From the NCBI GenBank assembly GCA_025370055.1, contig CP073041.1, forward strand, positions 248,001 through 312,000: 64,000 nt of DNA. Direction: 5' to 3'. The stretch comes from Woronichinia naegeliana WA131. Lineage in GTDB: Bacteria > Cyanobacteriota > Cyanobacteriia > Cyanobacteriales > Microcystaceae. This document shows, in pieces, positions 1 through 7,697 of the stretch. The stretch's first letter is position 1. Each line of letters starts with the position of its first letter. The translations under genes were made by a program, and so were the position numbers. Under the pieces are notes generated by a model. That model saw only the letters and a program-made list of their open reading frames with translations. It was not told the origin of the DNA and did no database searches.

Positions 1-870
1 GATGTACCCGCTCTAAATCTGGTTAGAAAAAACTTTTTAGCTTCTGTTAACAAATCAAACCACACAAAGCTAAAAAATCCCATATCTACGAGAATTAAAC
101 CATTTTCTGGTAATTTAGCTGCCAATTCTTTACACCATATTTTATCATTTGATTTATCATTTTCTGTGTACCATAAAGTAACGGGTCTTTGGGTAAAGGC
201 TTCCACTACCATCATTATTTTACCCCCCAATTTACTCTTTTCTTCTTTACTTATTTTCATATTTTTCCTTATCTGCTCTAGCGTTGAGCCATCTGCTATC
301 CACACTGCACTAAACTTTTCTCTTATTTTTTCCCATTTTTCTCCTACTTGGAGCTTCTTCCCTTTTTCGGCTGCTTTTTCTAACACTCCTTTTAGTAATA
401 TTGCAAATATTTCGGCTGGCACATTCATCATTCTTTTTGATACTGCCTGTTTGCTTACTTTTAATGATGCTACCCATAGCAATCCCTCTTCCTCTAACAG
501 TCTTACCGCTTCACTTATACCCGCTATTTGACGATACACTATACTTAACACTAATGCCACCATTACTGGTAAATTTAATACCCTATCTCTCATCATTTTC
601 TCATGAGTTCCCTGTAAATATTTTAATGGTGTAAACATTGTGGGTTCTAGTAATTCAAACAACTCTTTTGTTATTTCAGGGATTTCTACCCCTGGCTGAT
701 TTGTCTTACGACGTAAGTCTGGGTTTCCTTTTCTCCGAGGATGTTGTCTTGCCATTTGTTTTTTGCTCACTTTTTTATATACTAACCTTTTTTTCAGCCT
801 ACTCTTACTTCCGCCTGCTTTTAGGCTAATCTTTTGTGAGTAGGCATTTTGGCTTAAGTTGACACCAATG
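1..870 (-). mobile_element. IS4-family element, 5' part (cut by window edge)
   Basis: This stretch matches the intact IS4-type copy at 28533-29983 almost base for base, with position 1 corresponding to about 29113. The terminal repeat containing TTAAGTTGACACCAATG lies at 854-870. The partial transposase reads on the minus strand from a GTG at 770 to the window edge and contains the first catalytic-site motif WIADGST. The rest, including the YREK region, lies outside the window. No internal stop is visible, so this copy may be whole. Confidence 0.85.
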
Positions 871-933
871 GGGTAAAGGCTTCCACTACCATCATTATTT
901 TACCCCCCAATTTACTCTTTTCTTCTTTACTTA
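871..933 (-). mobile_element. Internal IS4 fragment (63 bp)
   Basis: These 63 bases duplicate 194-256 of the neighbouring IS4 copy (KSKLGGKIMMVVEAFT region of the transposase). They are caught between the end of that copy and the start of an IS5-type element. It is a scar of a second IS4 copy broken by later events. Confidence 0.8.
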
Positions 934-2625
934 GGGCTTGCTGAAAAAAGCTGAAACCTTTACGGAGAAAAATAGTAGGCGAATTAAGAACCGCTAGAAT
1001 GCACGAAAATAGGGTAGAATGCCTCAAAACCATTGCATTAAGAAGAGAGAAAGCAGATGTACCGAAAGCAACAGTACTCAATTGAAACACCAGAAAACTT
1101 GAAAAATCTGTTCGGCGGGCAGTTAGACGAAGAAAATCGTTGGATAGAAATGTCAAAAATGATTCCCTGGGAAGAATATGAGGAAGAATATGCAAAAAAC
1201 TTCACAGAAAAAAAAGGAGCCCCAGCCAAATCATTTAGAATGGCATTAGGAGCATTAATTATCAAAGAAATTTCAGGAAAAAGTGACAGAGAAACAGTAG
1301 AACAAATAAAAGAGAACCCTTATTTACAGTACTTTATAGGAATGGAAAGCTATAGTAGCAAAGAAGCATTTAATGCGTCAATGATGGTTCATTTTCGTAA
1401 AAAAATAGGAATGGAATTAATAAATAAATAAAATTAATAAAGAAATAGAAAAAAAAGCGACGGGTGTAGCGTCAGAAAAAAAAGAAAATGAAGGAAAGTT
1501 ATTGTTAGATGCGACTTGTACACCAGCAGATATAAAATATCCAACGGATATAGGAATATTGAATGATGCCAGAGAAAAAACAGAAAAAATAATAGATAAG
1601 CTGTATGAAGAAATAAAAGAGAAAAGGAAAGAAAAGCCGAGGACTTATAGGGAAGTGGCAAGAAAAGAGTACTTAGCCATAGCAAAAAAACGTCGTGTGT
1701 CAAAAAAAGAAAGAAGAAAAGGAACAAAAAAACAACTAGGATATATAAAAAGAAACTTGTCTCATATAGAAAAAATGATAGAAGAGGGAGCAAAGTTAGA
1801 AAAACTAACGAAAAAAGAGCAAGAAGAGCTTGTAACGATAGGAAAAGTGTATGAGCAACAGTTAGAAATGTATGAAAAAAAGACAAATAAAGTAGAAAAC
1901 AGAATTGTGAGTGTAAGCCAACCTCACGTGCGTCCAATAGTGCGTGGAAAAGCGGGAAAAGCAGTAGAGTTTGGAGCTAAAATATCGGCAAGTAATGTGA
2001 ATGGCTTTGTCTTCTTAGACAAATTAAGTTGGGATAATTACAACGAATCGGGAGATTTACAAGCGCGAATAGAAGAATATAAAAGGGAAACAGGATGTTA
2101 TCCGGAATCGGTTCATGTGGATAAAATCTATCGAACAAAAGCGAATCGAGCTTATTGTAAAGAAAGGGATATAAGAATGAGTGGTCCCCGATTGGGAAGA
2201 CCGCCGAAAGAGGTGAGCAAAGAAAAAAAGAAAGAGGCACGCTCAGATGAAAGAGTGCGTAATGCCATTGAGGGTAAATTCGGACAGGGAAAGAGGAAAT
2301 TTAGTCTTGGTCGAGTGATGGCCAAACTACCTGAGACCTCGGAAACGGTAATTGCGATGAACTTTTTGGTAATGAATCTTTCTACTCTACTTCAGAAGAC
2401 AAAAAGTAAAAAGTTGTAGAGTCGTTTTTCTTGTGAAAAATGGTGTTAATTTTCCTCTCTTTTGTGAGGAGTGATTTGTGTTGACCTTTTTAGACAGAAA
2501 GGAACAATAGATTAAACAAAATCTGTATTTTGATTTGTTTCCATAAGGATAAGTTATCTATGCTTTTTCAGTCCATACTTCCCTAACCCACATTTCTTTC
2601 GTTTTTTGACTTTTTCAGCAAGCCC
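934..2625 (+). mobile_element. IS5/DUF772-type element, copy a (1692 bp)
   Basis: Terminal inverted repeats are GGGCTTGCTGAAAAA at the left and its complement TTTTTCAGCAAGCCC at the right. The element is 4 bp longer than the 1688-bp copies at 20507 and 31171, which is exactly the size of the insertion that breaks its gene. The flanks do not show the 6-bp duplication seen for copy b. The left flank is IS4 sequence and the right flank ISKra4 sequence, so it sits at a recombination junction. Confidence 0.85.
1057..2419 (+). pseudogene. IS5-type transposase, frameshifted
   Basis: The gene encodes a DDE transposase with an N-terminal DUF772/InsH-like domain (about residues 1-125; motif NPYLQYFIG) and a lysine-rich linker before the C-terminal catalytic half. 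Compared with the intact 452-residue copies, a 4-bp AAAT duplication near 1425-1433 produces a stop after MELINK. The rest of the protein continues in another frame from 1502. Removing 4 bases from the 1363-nt span gives 1359 nt, exactly 452 codons plus a stop. This copy should be inactive. Confidence 0.85.
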
Positions 2626-2718
2626 TAATTAGTTTTGCTGTCATCATTGTTTCCTCTTTGTCACTTTTCATCTCATGTTAACACTTTTCTTTTCCTTCAT
2701 CAACTAAAGGTCACGCCC
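2626..2718 (-). mobile_element. ISKra4-type end remnant
   Basis: This is the first 93 bp (upstream end) of the ISKra4-type element seen whole at 50593-51981. It holds the start MTAKLIN of the transposase, the leader, and a decayed terminal repeat ending ACTAAAGGTCACGCCC instead of ACTAAAGGTCGCACCC. The remainder was lost at the junction with the IS5-type element to its left. Confidence 0.8.
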
Positions 2719-3791
2719 GTAGGAAGAGCCTTAAGCCAAAAACGATAGGCAAAGCCGCCCAAAAGATGGATTAATTGACGAAAAGTGACTTCAATCTTAA
2801 ATCGGAGACCGTAAGCGGCAATAATCTCAGGTCCAGTCAAACAGAGGTCAGTAGAAAGCAGAATCAGTCTTTGTCCGTTGGGCAATTGGGTGAGGACAAA
2901 CTTAACGAGCTGATGGGGACTATCCCAGTGGAACTCAAAGCACTGATAAGAAACGGAGACTTGTTGACCATAGAGCCAGACTTTAGCGGTGGGAAAATCC
3001 TCCACAAGAGCAAACAGGCTTTCTAGTTTTATTGAACTCCCCCAAAGCCGTGGTCGTCCTTTCCCCCTCAAGGTCGGAACGGAAGAAAAGGGAGCATATG
3101 CCACTGTAGAGCAACGCACTCGGGTGATGAGATGCAAGGCATTTTGGCGAAAACTTTTGAGCACTGCTCCACAAGCGAAGTAAGCATCCAAAATCACATA
3201 GCTTCCCGCCTCTGCGTAGGTAGTGCAAAGCTCCCCCATTTTCGTGACTAGAGTAGTCTTCTCTTTTTTGCTGCCTTTTTTCCCTTCCTTTGCCGTTGCT
3301 TTGGACTTGATGCCATCGTCTAGCCGCAACACTAAGGGCAAGGCAAAGCAGGCTTTTCCTGCTCCCACCAAAACACTCAAGGCATTGAAGTAATGCCCCC
3401 TTATCCATTCTGGCTTCGCCACATTTCCGGATTCTTGGTGTAGTCGTTTTACCCCTGGCATCTTGCGCCCTTCTTTCCCCACTTTGATTCCATCCCCCAC
3501 ATACACTCGTTTTTCCTTGATTCGATATAGATTTTCATGCTGACTTACCCACTTCGACCATCCCAAGGTCAGTCCTTTGACGTTAAATGCCTTGGATTCA
3601 AACCAATGTAGTGCCTGATGGTAGTAGCTCTCTGTTAACCCTAAGGCATTGACATAGCTTGTTATTGCGCTCGGTTGGCTGTTGAGCACTACTCCCCAGG
3701 CTAATAGGATAAACCATTGGTACGTTGCTTCTCGGCTAAAGGCGGGACGGAGATTCTCTAGGATTTGCTCTAGTCGCTGACATAGTTGCAT
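2719..3791 (-). pseudogene. DDE transposase (IS4/IS701-like), C-terminally truncated
   Basis: The transposase starts MQLCQRLEQIL at 3791 and runs about 357 residues to FAYRFWLKALP. It shows the DDE-type VYVGDGIKVGKEG segment and a Y-x2-R-x3-E pattern in YGLRFKIEVTFRQL. The C-terminal ~120 residues, seen at 18099-18436 in the other copy, are missing because an ISKra4 end joins here. The exact ISfinder family was not resolved; IS4/IS701-like is my best guess. Confidence 0.75.
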
Positions 3792-3918
3792 AATTGATAG
3801 ATAGCACTGGCTATCGATTTTCTATATCAGCCAGTTTCGGACATAACGGCACTCTTGGGTATCGCATGTCCGATTTTCTTTTCTCACTTACCCTGCTCGA
3901 GAACTTCCCACTGTCCAG
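2719..3918 (-). mobile_element. DDE transposon (CTGGACAG ends), truncated copy
   Basis: This is the same element as the host of the 8.7-kb nest at 18058-26774. The end ACTTCCCACTGTCCAG at 3903-3918 is intact. The other end is lost where an ISKra4 end abuts the transposase gene at 2719. Confidence 0.8.
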
Positions 3919-4004
3919 TCCATAAGGATAAGTTATCTATGCTTTTTCAGTCCATACTTCCCTAACCCACATTTCTTTCGTTTTTTGACTTTTTCAGCAA
4001 GCCC
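3919..4004 (+). mobile_element. IS5-type right-end remnant
   Basis: It is identical to the last ~86 bp of the IS5-type element (compare 2540-2625) and ends TTTTTCAGCAAGCCC. The DDE transposon on its left appears to have inserted into an older IS5-type copy whose other part is gone. Confidence 0.8.
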
Positions 4005-4201
4005 TACCTATTTTGTCTTTGATAGCTGGCAACACCTTCTTGATTTTATGCTTGAGCCATTTGACTCTCTGCCCGCCACTAATTCCTCCTGATTTTTCAA
4101 ATTTAGAATTGCTGACAAAAATTTATTGACCCTAACTCGGATAACGTTCGGATTTCTCAATTTAACCTACAGTGAGGGCGATCTGCGTGGCCGTACTTTC
4201 A
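4005..4201. other. Gene-free stretch with transposon scar
   Basis: On the minus strand 4010-4090 stays open (reads RVKWLKHKIKKVLPAIKDK), but I cannot assign it and it has no start or neighbour to support a gene. At 4097-4113 the string CAAATTTAGAATTGCTG matches the end of the MITEs at 27197-27818. Confidence 0.4.
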
Positions 4202-4326
4202 GCGATCGCGTTTTGATGAGAGTTGAGACAGCGATCGCTTTTTGATGAGAGTTGAGACAGCGATCAAGTATGTTGCAGCTTATGATTGAGTGCAATCGCT
4301 TTTTGATGAGGTTGTAAAGGGCGATC
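4202..4326. repeat. HIP1-bounded repeat A, upstream of TA module 1
   Basis: Two tandem ~29-bp units (GCGATCGC, then TTTTGATGAGAGTTGAGACA) are followed by a longer tail ending AATCGCTTTTTGATGAG and GGGCGATC. Closely related copies lie at 4985-5082 (other side of the module) and 9154-9190. The HIP1 octamers at the edges could pair into a stem. Confidence 0.75.
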
Positions 4327-4381
4327 TGTTAAGTCAGAATTTTCCTATAATGGAGCTAGGCATATTTCCAGTCAACTATTT

Positions 4382-4600
4382 ATGAAACAGCTAATCGTCC
4401 AAGTCGTAGATACCGATAAAGCAGAGATGTTATCAAGGCTATTGACTGCTTTAGATTTTGTCAACTCTGTCGAAATCCAAGAACAGAACCAAACAAAAAT
4501 TGATAATGAGCAAGATTTTTTTGCCCTAGCGGGACTTTGGGACAATCGAACAATTACGGCGGAAACCATTCGTCAAAAGGCTTGGCAGGAAGATAGCTAA
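4382..4600 (+). CDS. Antitoxin of a VapBC-type module
   Basis: A 72-residue protein directly upstream of a PIN-domain toxin. The stop of this gene and the ATG of the toxin share one base (TAATG), which implies translational coupling. The N-terminal half (MKQLIVQVVDTDKAEMLSRLL) looks like a small regulatory or dimerisation segment. The C-terminal half, with DNRTITAETIRQKAWQ, resembles the toxin-wrapping tails of small cyanobacterial antitoxins. Role assigned mainly from position and size; no named antitoxin family was recognised with certainty. Confidence 0.75.
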   Translation: MKQLIVQVVDTDKAEMLSRLLTALDFVNSVEIQEQNQTKIDNEQDFFALAGLWDNRTITAETIRQKAWQEDS

Positions 4601-4980
4601 TGACTTTATGTGATACCAATATTATCATTGAGTTTTATAAAAACAATGGCAAAGTTGTTAATGAGCTTCGTCACATTGGCATTAGTCAGTTAGCAATTAG
4701 TGTTATTACTCAAGCTGAATTGTATTATGGTGCTATCAATAAATTAGAATTACGAAAAATCAGAAAGCATCTAGAAATCCTCACCATTTTTCCAGTTGAC
4801 ATTGTTGTATCTACAAAATTTATTGAATTAATGGAGACTTATTCTCTAAGTCATAAATTATCTATTCCCGACGCTTTAATTGCTTCCACTGCATTAGTTT
4901 ACAATCTTGATTTATACACATTAAATCTTAAAGATTTTCGCTTTATTGAAGGTTTAAATTTGTATTCTGGAAATTTTTAA
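4600..4980 (+). CDS. vapC: PIN-domain ribonuclease toxin (VapC-like)
   Basis: A 126-residue PIN-domain protein. The first acidic residue is in MTLCDTNIIIEF (D5), the second in QAELYYG (E near residue 40), and the later pair in LSIPDALIASTAL (D near 89) and in the following LYTLNLKDF. This is the usual four-acid layout of VapC Mg-dependent RNases, which cleave tRNA or rRNA when released from the antitoxin. Length is typical. The gene overlaps the upstream antitoxin by one base. A HIP1-bounded repeat follows 4 bp after the stop. Confidence 0.9.
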   Translation: MTLCDTNIIIEFYKNNGKVVNELRHIGISQLAISVITQAELYYGAINKLELRKIRKHLEILTIFPVDIVVSTKFIELMETYSLSHKLSIPDALIASTALVYNLDLYTLNLKDFRFIEGLNLYSGNF

Positions 4981-4984
4981 TAGA

Positions 4985-5082
4985 GCGATCGCTTTTTGAT
5001 GAGAGTTGAGACGGCGATCAAGTATTTTGCAGTTTATAATTGGGGACAATCGCTTTTTGATGAGAACTGAGACGGCGATCGC
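4985..5082. repeat. HIP1-bounded repeat A, downstream of TA module 1
   Basis: It repeats the order of 4231-4326: HIP1 octamer, TTTTTGATGAGAGTTGAGAC, a spacer resembling AGTATTTTGCAGTTTATAAT, then a second AATCGCTTTTTGATGAGA unit and a closing GCGATCGC. The vapC module is therefore flanked by direct repeats. Confidence 0.75.
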
Positions 5083-5088
5083 CCTCAA

Positions 5089-5343
5089 TTAACCCATCGC
5101 TTGTTCAGAAAGCTTTTGTCGTAACCAAAGATTCACCAGGGCTTCAACCTCAACTCCTCTTTGTTGAGCTTGTTTCTCAATTTCACTAAACAAATCGACC
5201 TCAAGGGGGACAGAATAAGCGACCTCAAACTCAATATCAGGAGCATCAGTGTCAAAATCAGTAAAATCATGGGTATCCCAAAATTCACCAATTTGTGCAT
5301 CAGTACTTGACTTGGAAAGACTACTAAATTTATTTGCGTTCAT
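5089..5343 (-). CDS. Antitoxin, BrnA/CopG-like
   Basis: An 84-residue protein encoded just after, and overlapping by 14 bp, a BrnT-like toxin gene. It carries the FWDTHDFTDFDTD segment common in CopG/BrnA-type antitoxins and a C-terminal ribbon-helix-helix-like stretch (VDLFSEIEKQAQQRG followed by VEALVNLWLRQKL). The toxin-first, antitoxin-second order fits brnTA operons. It likely represses its own operon as well as neutralising the toxin, by family analogy. Confidence 0.8.
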   Translation of the reverse strand: MNANKFSSLSKSSTDAQIGEFWDTHDFTDFDTDAPDIEFEVAYSVPLEVDLFSEIEKQAQQRGVEVEALVNLWLRQKLSEQAMG

Positions 5344-5617
5344 AAGCCTTGCGCTCCTTCCTGCTCATATCACGGGTACTAACAATAATAGCCGTTCTTG
5401 CTTCTGGTTTGTAAATAAAGAATACGGATAAATATCGGCCCTCAATTGTTTGTCCAAATGCGACATAGACATTTTCTCCGACCGTATGACCTTTTTCAAC
5501 AAAGCGAAAGCGAGGAAAATTGTGCAAAACCTGTTCAGCCTCATGGCGTGTAACCCCATGTTTTACCTGAAGTTTCTCTTCAATGTATTCGGGACAGACA
5601 ATGGACTCAATTTTCAT
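5330..5617 (-). CDS. BrnT-like toxin (RNase)
   Basis: A 95-residue protein with the BrnT-family layout: an N-terminal helix segment with KHGVTRHEAEQVL, a central strand segment RYLSVFFIYKPEA, and the conserved C-terminal string IVSTRDMSRKERKAYER, which corresponds to the ISAR-x-A-x5-E-x2-Y end of BrnT. BrnT proteins are RelE-like fold ribonucleases. The gene overlaps its antitoxin gene downstream by 14 bp. The starting ATG at 5617 is the only reasonable start. Confidence 0.8.
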   Translation of the reverse strand: MKIESIVCPEYIEEKLQVKHGVTRHEAEQVLHNFPRFRFVEKGHTVGENVYVAFGQTIEGRYLSVFFIYKPEARTAIIVSTRDMSRKERKAYERK

Positions 5618-5703
5618 ACGGTCAACGAGGTTTCGCTGTCTGTGTCTATTTTAAAACAGAATACTGGAAAAAGAGATTGATGGAAAAAATATGTTAAAGA
5701 ACG

Positions 5704-5745
5704 GCGATCGCTCTTGTCAATTACAAATGATAAAACAGCGATCGC
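5704..5745. repeat. HIP1-bounded repeat B (copy 1)
   Basis: A ~42-bp unit starting and ending with GCGATCGC, with core TGTCAATTACAAATGATAAA. It lies between the BrnT/BrnA-like and PemK/MazF-like modules. Further copies are at 6390-6429 and 6990-7031. Confidence 0.8.
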
Positions 5746-5750
5746 ACTTT

Positions 5751-6089
5751 TTAGGAGCGTAGAATATCATATAAAATATTGACAATTAAGGTTCGAGTTT
5801 CTAAGGATAATAATCCTAGCTCACGCTGAATAAGTGAGGCTCGAAGTGTTACCAAGTGATCAAGCCTGATGGTTGATGATTTGCGAAGACCACTCATCAT
5901 AAAATCTGGATTTTCTGGTCTTAGGATAATATCTGTATGGAGGGGGCTTTCGGGAATACGGCTGGTGATTAGAGCAAAGATAATATGTTGATAGACTCCA
6001 ATTTTATTTGTTAGACAATAAGCAGGACGAACTTTACTGGAAGATAAATCATCAAAGGGAAATTGAATTAAAACGATTTTACCCTTCAT
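5751..6089 (-). CDS. PemK/MazF-like toxin
   Basis: About 112 residues if translation starts at the ATG of MKGKIVLIQFPFDDLSSSK at 6089; the longer frame to 6176 overlaps the upstream gene too far. The KGKIVLIQFPF and KVRPAYCLTN strings and the later ALITSRIP match the SH3-like barrel of PemK/MazF mRNA interferases (DIV-x3-P-F, K-x-RPA and the T/S in strand 3). The start overlaps the end of the upstream antitoxin gene by 11 bp. Confidence 0.85.
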   Translation of the reverse strand: MKGKIVLIQFPFDDLSSSKVRPAYCLTNKIGVYQHIIFALITSRIPESPLHTDIILRPENPDFMMSGLRKSSTIRLDHLVTLRASLIQRELGLLSLETRTLIVNILYDILRS

Positions 6090-6318
6090 TTGCCACAGGT
6101 TGTCCATCTTCAAGAGTATAAATATCTTCTTCTGAATCATGCAGAAAAGCAAAGCTAGGGTTATCTGCAACAGCATTTAGCCAGGTTTTTTCATTGAGTT
6201 CATCCTCTGGCATCAAAAGAATAACACGCACAAACCTGGCTTTTTCTTGGGGAATGGGATGATCAAGTTGGATTTGTCCTTGGGTATTTAGGATACCAGT
6301 AGTTTCAATCGCACGCAT
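6079..6318 (-). CDS. Antitoxin partner of PemK/MazF-like toxin
   Basis: A 79-residue protein beginning MRAIETTGILNTQGQIQLD, a strand-rich start seen in several cyanobacterial antitoxin-like proteins, followed by an acidic C-terminal half (EKTWLNAVADNPSFAFLHD). It overlaps the toxin gene by 11 bp. The role rests on position, size and composition. Confidence 0.75.
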   Translation of the reverse strand: MRAIETTGILNTQGQIQLDHPIPQEKARFVRVILLMPEDELNEKTWLNAVADNPSFAFLHDSEEDIYTLEDGQPVANEG

Positions 6319-6389
6319 AGCAAAACCTAAAAGTAGTTATTTCATTTTAACATTAAAGCAATAATGAGAAGCTGTGATGATTCGCTACA

Positions 6390-6429
6390 GCGATCGCTCA
6401 TGTCAATTACAAACAACAAAACTGCGATC
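6390..6429. repeat. HIP1-bounded repeat B (copy 2)
   Basis: Same unit as 5704-5745 with core TGTCAATTACAAACAACAAA. The right-hand octamer has decayed to GCGATCTT. It separates the PemK/MazF-like module from the DUF4258/DUF2283 module. Confidence 0.75.
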
Positions 6430-6452
6430 TTATTTCTCCAAACAAGATTATC

Positions 6453-6653
6453 CTAAACACTGGAAATGGAGTATTCTAGTGGACGAGATTGAGTATTGCG
6501 TTTAGAGGCATCTAAAATTTCAATACCAACAACATCACCTTGATTATCGTAGTCAAAAATCACACCTGTTTCTACTTCGTCACTTTCTTCAATAGCGGCA
6601 TCTGTGAGTAAGATTCTAAGAATATCAACGTCTTGGTCATAATGAATTTTCAT
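6453..6653 (-). CDS. DUF2283 protein (putative antitoxin)
   Basis: About 66 residues from the ATG at 6653, which has a GGAGA ribosome-binding site overlapping the stop of the upstream gene. A TTG 12 bases earlier is possible but less likely. The sequence MKIHYDQDVDILRILL and GVIFDYDNQGDVVGIEI is the DUF2283 signature. DUF2283 genes are commonly paired with DUF4258 genes, as here, and the pair is generally regarded as a putative TA system. Confidence 0.85.
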   Translation of the reverse strand: MKIHYDQDVDILRILLTDAAIEESDEVETGVIFDYDNQGDVVGIEILDASKRNTQSRPLEYSISSV

Positions 6654-6655
6654 GG

Positions 6656-6904
6656 TTATCTCCAATATTTTTTGATTTTTGTTGTTAGATAAAGTGTGAT
6701 AACTTTTTTTGGGCTTTCGTGATTGACAATAATGCGAAGTAAAAACGGCTTATTATTGATTGTAACGAGAGATTGATAACACTGTCTTTGTTCGCGTTCC
6801 TCGGTAATTTGCTGGGGAGTATTTAGAGTTGATTCAATATGTTCTAAGGGAATAAAACGGCGTTCTATTTCTTGTTTAGCATGTTCAGAAAAATAATACT
6901 CCAC
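6656..6904 (-). CDS. DUF4258 protein (putative RelE-like toxin)
   Basis: An 82-residue protein with the DUF4258 pattern: FSEHAKQEIERRFI at the start, a central LVTINNKPFLLRIIV strand segment and the ending KKVITLYLTTKIKKYW. The fold is expected to be RelE/ParE-like. The gene ends 2 bp before the ATG of the DUF2283 gene, indicating a coupled operon. Confidence 0.85.
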   Translation of the reverse strand: MEYYFSEHAKQEIERRFIPLEHIESTLNTPQQITEEREQRQCYQSLVTINNKPFLLRIIVNHESPKKVITLYLTTKIKKYWR

Positions 6905-6989
6905 ATTTTACCTCAATTTTAACATATCAGGATTTTAATACAAACTCAGAATGACAAGTTATGCGAAATAAAATAACCGTGAAGGGTAG

Positions 6990-7031
6990 GCGATCGCTCA
7001 TGTCAATTACAAATGATAAAACAGCGATCGC
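6990..7031. repeat. HIP1-bounded repeat B (copy 3)
   Basis: A 42-bp unit with GCGATCGC at both ends and core TGTCAATTACAAATGATAAA, nearly identical to copy 1. It lies between the DUF4258/DUF2283 module and the DUF433/DUF5615 module, starting 2 bp after the end of the latter's reconstructed toxin gene. Confidence 0.8.
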
Positions 7032-7032
7032 C

Positions 7033-7376
7033 CTATCTAAATGCTTCAATTTGATCTAGATAAACGTTAACTAACTTGTGATCGACAATTAATTCTTCAA
7101 TCTGTGTCCAAATATGAGCTAAAAACTGGTGAAATTCACGTTTTCGCATATTTCCAAAGCGGAGATGAACGACTCTTTAGGCGGGTTGGAATCTAGCATT
7201 AGCCTATCTGAAAAATCTACATCTTTAGTGATAATTACTAGATTTTTTTCCTTAGCATATTGCCAAATTTCTGTATCGCTGAAACTTTTGCCTAAAGCTG
7301 AAACATGAATAATCGGTAATGATGGCACAAATTGTATTTTAGAAGGCAGATTTTCATCCAATAAAAATCCATTCAT
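7033..7376 (-). pseudogene. DUF5615 PIN-like toxin, frameshifted
   Basis: The first ~68 codons encode a DUF5615 (Mut7-C/PIN-like) protein: FLLDENLPSKI, then NLVIITKDVDFSD with the typical acidic residues. Near 7170 the frame breaks. In the alternative frame the family's conserved end follows at once (VVHLRFGNMRKREFHQFL, on to a natural stop at 7033). Adding back one base in the AAAG run restores 345 nt, i.e. 114 residues. The unshifted reading ends early as FISALEICENVNF. The toxin is probably inactive while its antitoxin gene is intact. Confidence 0.85.
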
Positions 7377-7597
7377 GCGACTTTTCGGATTTCATAATGA
7401 TTGGCCATTAATTTTGTAGCAAATTGGAGACAGGCATAAATATCTTCTCTGGAGAGGGAAGGATATTCTTCTAGGATTTCTTCAATGGAATCTCCTGCTC
7501 CCAAAAACTCCATAACGGTTTGTACGGAAATTCTTGTGCCAGCGATAATGGGTTTTCCATTGCAAATATCTGGATCAATTGTGATAGAATTTTTCAT
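7373..7597 (-). CDS. DUF433 antitoxin
   Basis: About 74 residues from the ATG at 7597 (an upstream start at 7624 is possible). The motif DPDICNGKPIIAGTRISV and the following EEILEEYPSLSREDIYACL define the DUF433 family, a winged-helix-like domain encoded with DUF5615 toxins. The stop overlaps the toxin start by 4 bp (ATGA). Confidence 0.88.
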   Translation of the reverse strand: MKNSITIDPDICNGKPIIAGTRISVQTVMEFLGAGDSIEEILEEYPSLSREDIYACLQFATKLMANHYEIRKVA

Positions 7598-7697
7598 GGG
7601 TTTTTCTTGATGAAGCTTTGCCATCCCGCAAGCGGCTTAGGTCAATCCGGTGCACCAGGGTTGTTATGCCGTTTGTGTCTAAGGTCGTAGTGTAGAG

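Noticed and set aside
854-1195. Minus-strand open frame opposite the IS5-type transposase start (and its repeats at 1434-1937, 21195-21698, 31859-32362, 32962-33477)
   Set aside because: They are antisense to AT-rich transposase genes; the Phe/Leu/Ser-rich translations follow from the AAA/GAA-rich codons opposite.
4202-7031. Possible CRISPR array from repeated GCGATCGC-bounded units
   Set aside because: Spacing is irregular, with whole genes between the repeats, no spacers of uniform length and no cas genes.
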